Part shown: positions 54,845-58,154 of the stretch, piece after piece
Layout of the letters: each line of letters starts with the position of its first letter
Numbering within the stretch: the stretch's first letter is position 1
NCBI GenBank assembly: GCA_013204605.1
Contig: JABMNI010000002.1
Coordinates: forward strand, 1-58,154
Source: Ignavibacteria bacterium
GTDB lineage: Bacteria > Bacteroidota > Ignavibacteria > Kapaibacteriales > Kapaibacteriaceae
Direction of reading: 5' to 3'
DNA length: 58,154 nt
Made by a program: the position numbers and the translations under genes
The notes under the pieces: generated by a model
Database searches by the model: none
Told to the model about the DNA's origin: nothing
What the model saw: the letters and a program-made list of their open reading frames with translations, nothing else

Positions 54845-57544
54845 ATGAATAATCTCGAAAAAATCTACTCTCCAAACAGCGTACAGGACAAATGGTACGA
54901 GTCCTGGAACTCGAATGGCCTGTTTTCCTCTTCACCGAGCCAGAAAGCCCCCTACTCAATATTAATGCCACCGCCGAATGTGACGGGAATCCTGCATTTC
55001 GGGCACATTCTGAATAATACGTTGCAGGACATATATATACGGTGGAATAGGCTGAAGGGTAATGAGGCTTGTTGGTTTCCGGGAATCGATCATGCGGGAA
55101 TTGCAACGCAAACCAAGGTGGAGCAGGAGCTGAAAAAAGAGGGGATTAGTCGTCGGGATATTGGACGGGAAGCCTTTGTTGATAGGGTTTGGGAGTGGAA
55201 AGAGAAGTATGGTGGAATAATTTTCCAGCAGCAGCGGACCCTGGGCGTGAGCGCTGATTGGGAGCGAACGCTGTTCACTATGGACAACTCGGCAGTAGCA
55301 GCGGTTCGTGAGGTGTTTATTCAGCTTTTCGATGAAGGCCTGATTTATAAGGGGAAGGGCATCATTAATTGGTCGCCGGTGGCACAATCGGCGCTGAGCG
55401 ACGAAGAGGTGATTTTCAAGGAGGTGAAGGAGCATTTTTACACAATGCGGTACCATCTTGAGGATGGTAGTGGCACGTTGATGGTGGGAACGGTGCGTCC
55501 GGAGACCATTTTTGCCGACGTAGCAGTAGCCGTAAACCCCGCCGATGAACGCTACAAACACCTCATTGGCACCAACGTTATTGTTCCTTTAGGGGGCCAA
55601 GTGGTTCCTATAATTGCTGATGATTATGCCGATCCTACGTTTGGAACGGGCTGTGTGAAGGTTACACCCGCGCACGACCCCAATGACTATCAAATTGGAA
55701 TTCGGCATGGTTTGGCTATGCCCCAGTGTATTAATGCCGATGCGACTCTGAATGAGATTTGTGGCGTTTTTGCTGGTTTAGACCGATTTGTTGCCCGCCG
55801 TAAGATTGTGGCAGCTCTGGAAGCCGCCGAATTGTTGGAGAAAACCGAAGATTACGTGCATAACGTGGGTTTTAGCGAGCGTGGCGAAGAGGCTATTGAG
55901 CCGTATTTGAGCGATCAATGGTTTGTAAAAATGAAGCCGCTCACCGGACCGGCGTTGGACGTGGTTCGGAGTGGTGAGGTGAAATTTTACCCTGAGCATT
56001 GGACAAAGACATACGAGCATTGGATGGGGAACATCCGCGATTGGTGTATTTCACGTCAGTTGTGGTGGGGACACCGCATTCCGGTGTTTTACGCTGAAAA
56101 CGGACAATTCACTGCCGCTCGAAACGAGGCCGAAGCGAGAGTAAAATTGGGTCTGCCGGATGGCGAGAATTTGGTGCAAGACCCCGACGTTTTAGACACG
56201 TGGTTTTCTTCATGGCTATGGCCACTAACCACCATGGGGTGGAGTGGTGAAAAACCAGGCGAGGCTTCGGCAGAGTCGGAAGCACTGATGAATTACTATT
56301 TGCCGACCGATCTTTTAGTAACCGGACCCGACATTATTTTCTTTTGGGTTGCACGAATGATCATGGCAACAAAGAAATTTCGAGATACGGTTCCGTTCAA
56401 AGCTGTGTATTTCACTTCGATTATTCGCGACGGTCGTGGAAGGAAACTTTCAAAAAGTTTGGGCAACTCGCCCGATCCGTTGGATGTTATTGAAAAGTAT
56501 GGGGCTGATGCGGTTCGTTTTACAATGATCCACATGGCGCCTATGGGTTCGGATGTTCGGCTAGACATCAACGTTGAAACGCAAGACATTGCCTCGATGG
56601 AATTAGGTAGAAACTTCGCGAACAAGATTTGGAATGCCTGCAGATTTCTTCAAATGAAGCAAGACGAAATCGGCGACGTAACCGAAGGTGTTTCTGAATT
56701 TCAGCACACCACCGCCGACAAATGGATTCGCAGTAGGTATGAGTCGACAGTAGCGCAGGCATCAGAAGCCCTCAACAATTTCCGCATCACCGAGTACGCA
56801 CGCGCGTTATACGATTTTGTGTGGCGCGACTTCTGCGATTGGTACGTTGAAATTGTAAAGGTTCAATTCGCAGCAAATCAAAACGCCCAGTACCGCAAAC
56901 AACTCCTCGATAATGCCTTTGGAATAATCAAGGGGATGCTTACGCTTATTCATCCTGTAATGCCATTTCTCACCGAAGAACTTTGGCACGAATTGTATGA
57001 TAAGTCTAGCGCCGAAAGCATCGGTACAACAGCCGCTCCCGTTTCTAACTCAGCACTCATAGATTCCGACATCGAAAGCAAATTCGAACTCACCCAGTTG
57101 TTAGTCGAGGCCGTACGGCGTCAGCGCAATGAAATGAACATCCCGCCCAGCGAAAAACTTCCCATCACCGTTTCGGCACCCGAACCGTTGGTTGAATTTT
57201 TTCAAGAACAAAAAAACGTTTTACAGTCACTCGGCCGTAGCAATTCGGTAACCATTGGTAGCAACGTAGCGCGTCCACAAGGCTCCGTAGCCGACGTGGT
57301 CCGCGGCATCGAATTCTACCTCGAAGTTTCGTCAGCCGTTGACATGAATAAAGAACGCGAACGTCTACAAAAAGAATACGTCCGTCTTCAAGGTGCCATA
57401 AAAGGCATCGAGAAAAAACTCAGCAACGAAGGATTTGTGAAAGGGGCTAACCCAGACGTAGTAGAACAGGAACGCAAAAAGCTGGCCGATTGGACGGAGA
57501 CGATGGAGAAGATCGACAAAAACCTAGAATCAATTAACAATTAG
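54845..57544 (+). CDS. valS: Valyl-tRNA synthetase
   Basis: Charges tRNA-Val. The 899 residues have the class I motifs HFGH (PNVTGILHFGHILNN, about 41-55) and KLSKS (GRKLSKSLGNSPDP, about 532-545), an editing domain between them, and the C-terminal coiled coil (about 830-899, rich in Lys and Glu) that binds tRNA. Length is normal for the family. No T-box or other leader structure is visible. It carries two copies of the dispersed G-rich word. Confidence 0.97.
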   Translation: MNNLEKIYSPNSVQDKWYESWNSNGLFSSSPSQKAPYSILMPPPNVTGILHFGHILNNTLQDIYIRWNRLKGNEACWFPGIDHAGIATQTKVEQELKKEGISRRDIGREAFVDRVWEWKEKYGGIIFQQQRTLGVSADWERTLFTMDNSAVAAVREVFIQLFDEGLIYKGKGIINWSPVAQSALSDEEVIFKEVKEHFYTMRYHLEDGSGTLMVGTVRPETIFADVAVAVNPADERYKHLIGTNVIVPLGGQVVPIIADDYADPTFGTGCVKVTPAHDPNDYQIGIRHGLAMPQCINADATLNEICGVFAGLDRFVARRKIVAALEAAELLEKTEDYVHNVGFSERGEEAIEPYLSDQWFVKMKPLTGPALDVVRSGEVKFYPEHWTKTYEHWMGNIRDWCISRQLWWGHRIPVFYAENGQFTAARNEAEARVKLGLPDGENLVQDPDVLDTWFSSWLWPLTTMGWSGEKPGEASAESEALMNYYLPTDLLVTGPDIIFFWVARMIMATKKFRDTVPFKAVYFTSIIRDGRGRKLSKSLGNSPDPLDVIEKYGADAVRFTMIHMAPMGSDVRLDINVETQDIASMELGRNFANKIWNACRFLQMKQDEIGDVTEGVSEFQHTTADKWIRSRYESTVAQASEALNNFRITEYARALYDFVWRDFCDWYVEIVKVQFAANQNAQYRKQLLDNAFGIIKGMLTLIHPVMPFLTEELWHELYDKSSAESIGTTAAPVSNSALIDSDIESKFELTQLLVEAVRRQRNEMNIPPSEKLPITVSAPEPLVEFFQEQKNVLQSLGRSNSVTIGSNVARPQGSVADVVRGIEFYLEVSSAVDMNKERERLQKEYVRLQGAIKGIEKKLSNEGFVKGANPDVVEQERKKLADWTETMEKIDKNLESINN

Positions 57545-57597
57545 TAATTAGCAGTTAACAATTGGTATTTCCGCGATTCTAATTTTCCGCATATAGA

Positions 57598-57652
57598 CTG
57601 TCACCCTGAACGTAGCGAAGGGCACTGTCACCCTGAGTGTAGCGAAGGGCAC
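57598..57652. repeat. REP-like intergenic element, tandem copies 2 and 3
   Basis: Two head-to-tail copies, each about 27 bases, of CTGTCACCCTGAACGTAGCG followed by AAGGGCAC (the second has AGTG for AACG). They are the reverse-oriented counterpart of the element at 1279-1306 and lie right after the inverted gene copy, so the element appears to belong to the duplicated unit. Confidence 0.75.
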
Positions 57653-57653
57653 A

Positions 57654-58154
57654 TTAGTGCTGCACCATAAACTGAGTATGTCTGAACTCAGCATTACCCC
57701 ACTTTGTTCGAACAAAGTAAGTGCCGGGTTGAAACCGTGAGACCTGAATTTGTATTCCTGATGTGTAGGCTCCTGTCCATGAATACAACGTCTCACCCAT
57801 TATGCTCACAATTTCAACGGTCAGTGTGGTTGCCTGCGTATCGTTCTGATGCGGTACAATATAGATTTCTGTCGACGAAGGGTTTGGGTATACCAGTGGT
57901 CCGTTACCTTGCCCTTGCAGGTGTACTTTCTTGGATTTCAGATCGTGTTTAAGCCTGTTTCCTTGTCAACTTCAAGCGTTGCGGGGTGAACATACAGTTC
58001 CGGGTCTATGCGAGTTCCTATTCCATGCCCATGATTAAAAGGGATACTCCATGTTGCATCGGTTACTATTAGTCTGGTTTCGCTAGGTAAGTCATCCATG
58101 TCGCCGATTACTCCCCAAGGAAGGAAAACACTATCGGTGACATTTGATCCAAGC
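57654..58154 (-). pseudogene. Shortened, frameshifted copy of the T9SS-cargo gene, continues beyond window
   Basis: Read on the minus strand this copies the start of the first gene (identical for 141 bases), diverges at 57944, has about 125 unique bases and rejoins the homologous sorting domain at 57818. Compared with the first copy about 880 bases are replaced. The shared N-terminal frame meets TGA at 57940-57938, while the T9SS domain (LVYPNPSSTEIYIV through FRHTQFMVQH, stop at 57656-57654) lies in another frame. A single-base indel near the GGCTTAAACACG stretch would join them. So this copy kept an intact YPNP sorting motif but lost frame with its N-terminus. Confidence 0.75.
58014..58154. 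repeat. Right arm of terminal inverted repeat
   Basis: Exact reverse complement of bases 1-141; see the left arm. The identical length at both ends marks a graph branch point in assembly as the likely reason the contig stops here. Confidence 0.95.

Larger units (their letters stand above)
1912..57448. repeat. Dispersed DNA word A[A/G]GGGGCT, 50 sites
   Basis: By eye I count 26 sites of AGGGGCT (25 preceded by A) and 24 of AGGGGGCT over both strands. 24 read G-rich on the plus strand and 26 on the minus strand. 47 lie in genes (31 with G-rich strand as coding strand, 16 opposite) and three between genes. For the base composition about seven would be expected. Words one base different at the edges (TGGGGCT, AGGGGCG, AGGGGCA, AGGGGCC) are each found only a few times. 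Sites fall in many codon phases, so protein sequence does not explain them. Confidence 0.75.

Noticed and set aside
54809-54845. T-box or other regulatory leader before valS
   Set aside because: The leader is only about 36 bases and has no T-box core; such leaders are not expected in this group.
1912-57448. The G-rich word as a replication-oriented KOPS or Chi-type polar signal
   Set aside because: It occurs 24 times in one direction and 26 in the other with no regional bias, so it is not polar over this 58 kb. A Chi role is not excluded but needs a larger region.
57598-57652. Tandem 27-base copies as a small CRISPR array
   Set aside because: The copies are directly adjacent without spacers and a related copy exists elsewhere as a single unit; no cas genes.
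57548-57952. Open frames over the right-hand gene copy in both directions
   Set aside because: They read the REP-like tandem and the antisense of the T9SS tail; the real homology lies on the minus strand in other frames.
1-58154. Search for tRNA, rRNA, riboswitch, prophage, insertion sequence and toxin-antitoxin genes
   Set aside because: No T-loop consensus with a matching cloverleaf, no rRNA-like stretch, no transposase, integrase, phage or toxin gene was seen by reading; a covariance-model search was not possible.

Overview
The window reads as one contig of a Gram-negative bacterium of the Bacteroidota/Chlorobi (FCB) group. The evidence is: several secreted proteins ending in type IX secretion (T9SS) sorting domains with a PNP motif; several upstream regions carrying the Bacteroidota -7 promoter consensus TAnnTTTG; few Shine-Dalgarno sequences; a queuosine transglycosylase lacking the usual zinc cysteines, as in Bacteroidota; HPr kinase with no PTS genes; and a TonB receptor with a carboxypeptidase-like N-terminal domain. 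A lineage near Kapabacteria or Ignavibacteria is my guess, not something the sequence proves. Coding density is very high, many genes overlap by 1-20 bases, and no gap exceeds 300 bases. I saw no tRNA, rRNA, CRISPR array, insertion sequence or prophage gene.

Layout. 1-1300: end of a T9SS-type cargo gene with a frameshifted sorting domain. 1337-7450: FkbM methyltransferase, biotin carboxylase, PurL, DoxX, LolC-like permease. 7500-11800: 3-hydroxyacyl-CoA dehydrogenase and 2-amino-3-ketobutyrate CoA ligase, then two glycosyltransferases. 11877-14960: a large Asp-box/sortilin-like T9SS protein. 14950-19990: tRNA modification (MnmA, Tgt), thioredoxin, YajC, RibBA, GreA. 20020-27800: DinB-like protein, subtilase lipoprotein, AccD, arginase, outer-membrane protein, HPF, HprK and an oligopeptide-binding lipoprotein. 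27881-35285: AlbA_2 regulator, CAP-domain T9SS protein, SDR, GlmU-like protein, PyrG, sugar-binding lipoprotein. 35310-37650: an ECF sigma factor with an unusual membrane-anchored partner carrying a T9SS tail. 37670-43400: PurT, PriA, HtrA, LptB. 43413-49872: TonB receptor plus lipoprotein, Nnr, VanZ-like protein, PBP4. 49897-57544: MiaA, Pcm, CdaA, PhoH, a LysM/lipoprotein pair and ValS. 57654-58154: an inverted, decayed copy of the first gene.

Most of this is ordinary core metabolism (purine, pyrimidine, riboflavin, fatty acid, tRNA modification, envelope). The less ordinary signals are: (i) a dispersed DNA word A[A/G]GGGGCT present 49 times (50 with one near form) on both strands, about seven times the number expected by chance, in many codon phases, and once as an inverted pair in a hairpin; it looks like an uptake-type or recombination-type signal. 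(ii) The sigma-factor partner that joins a transmembrane anchor, a Thr/Asn repeat linker and a T9SS sorting domain. (iii) Predicted leaderless starts in which the -7 element sits exactly four bases before ATG (accC, nnr, possibly priA). (iv) A 75-residue Lys/Arg-rich histone-like insertion in PBP4. (v) Convergent paralogues at the two ends that share exactly 141 identical bases, which suggests the contig was cut there by a short-read assembler.
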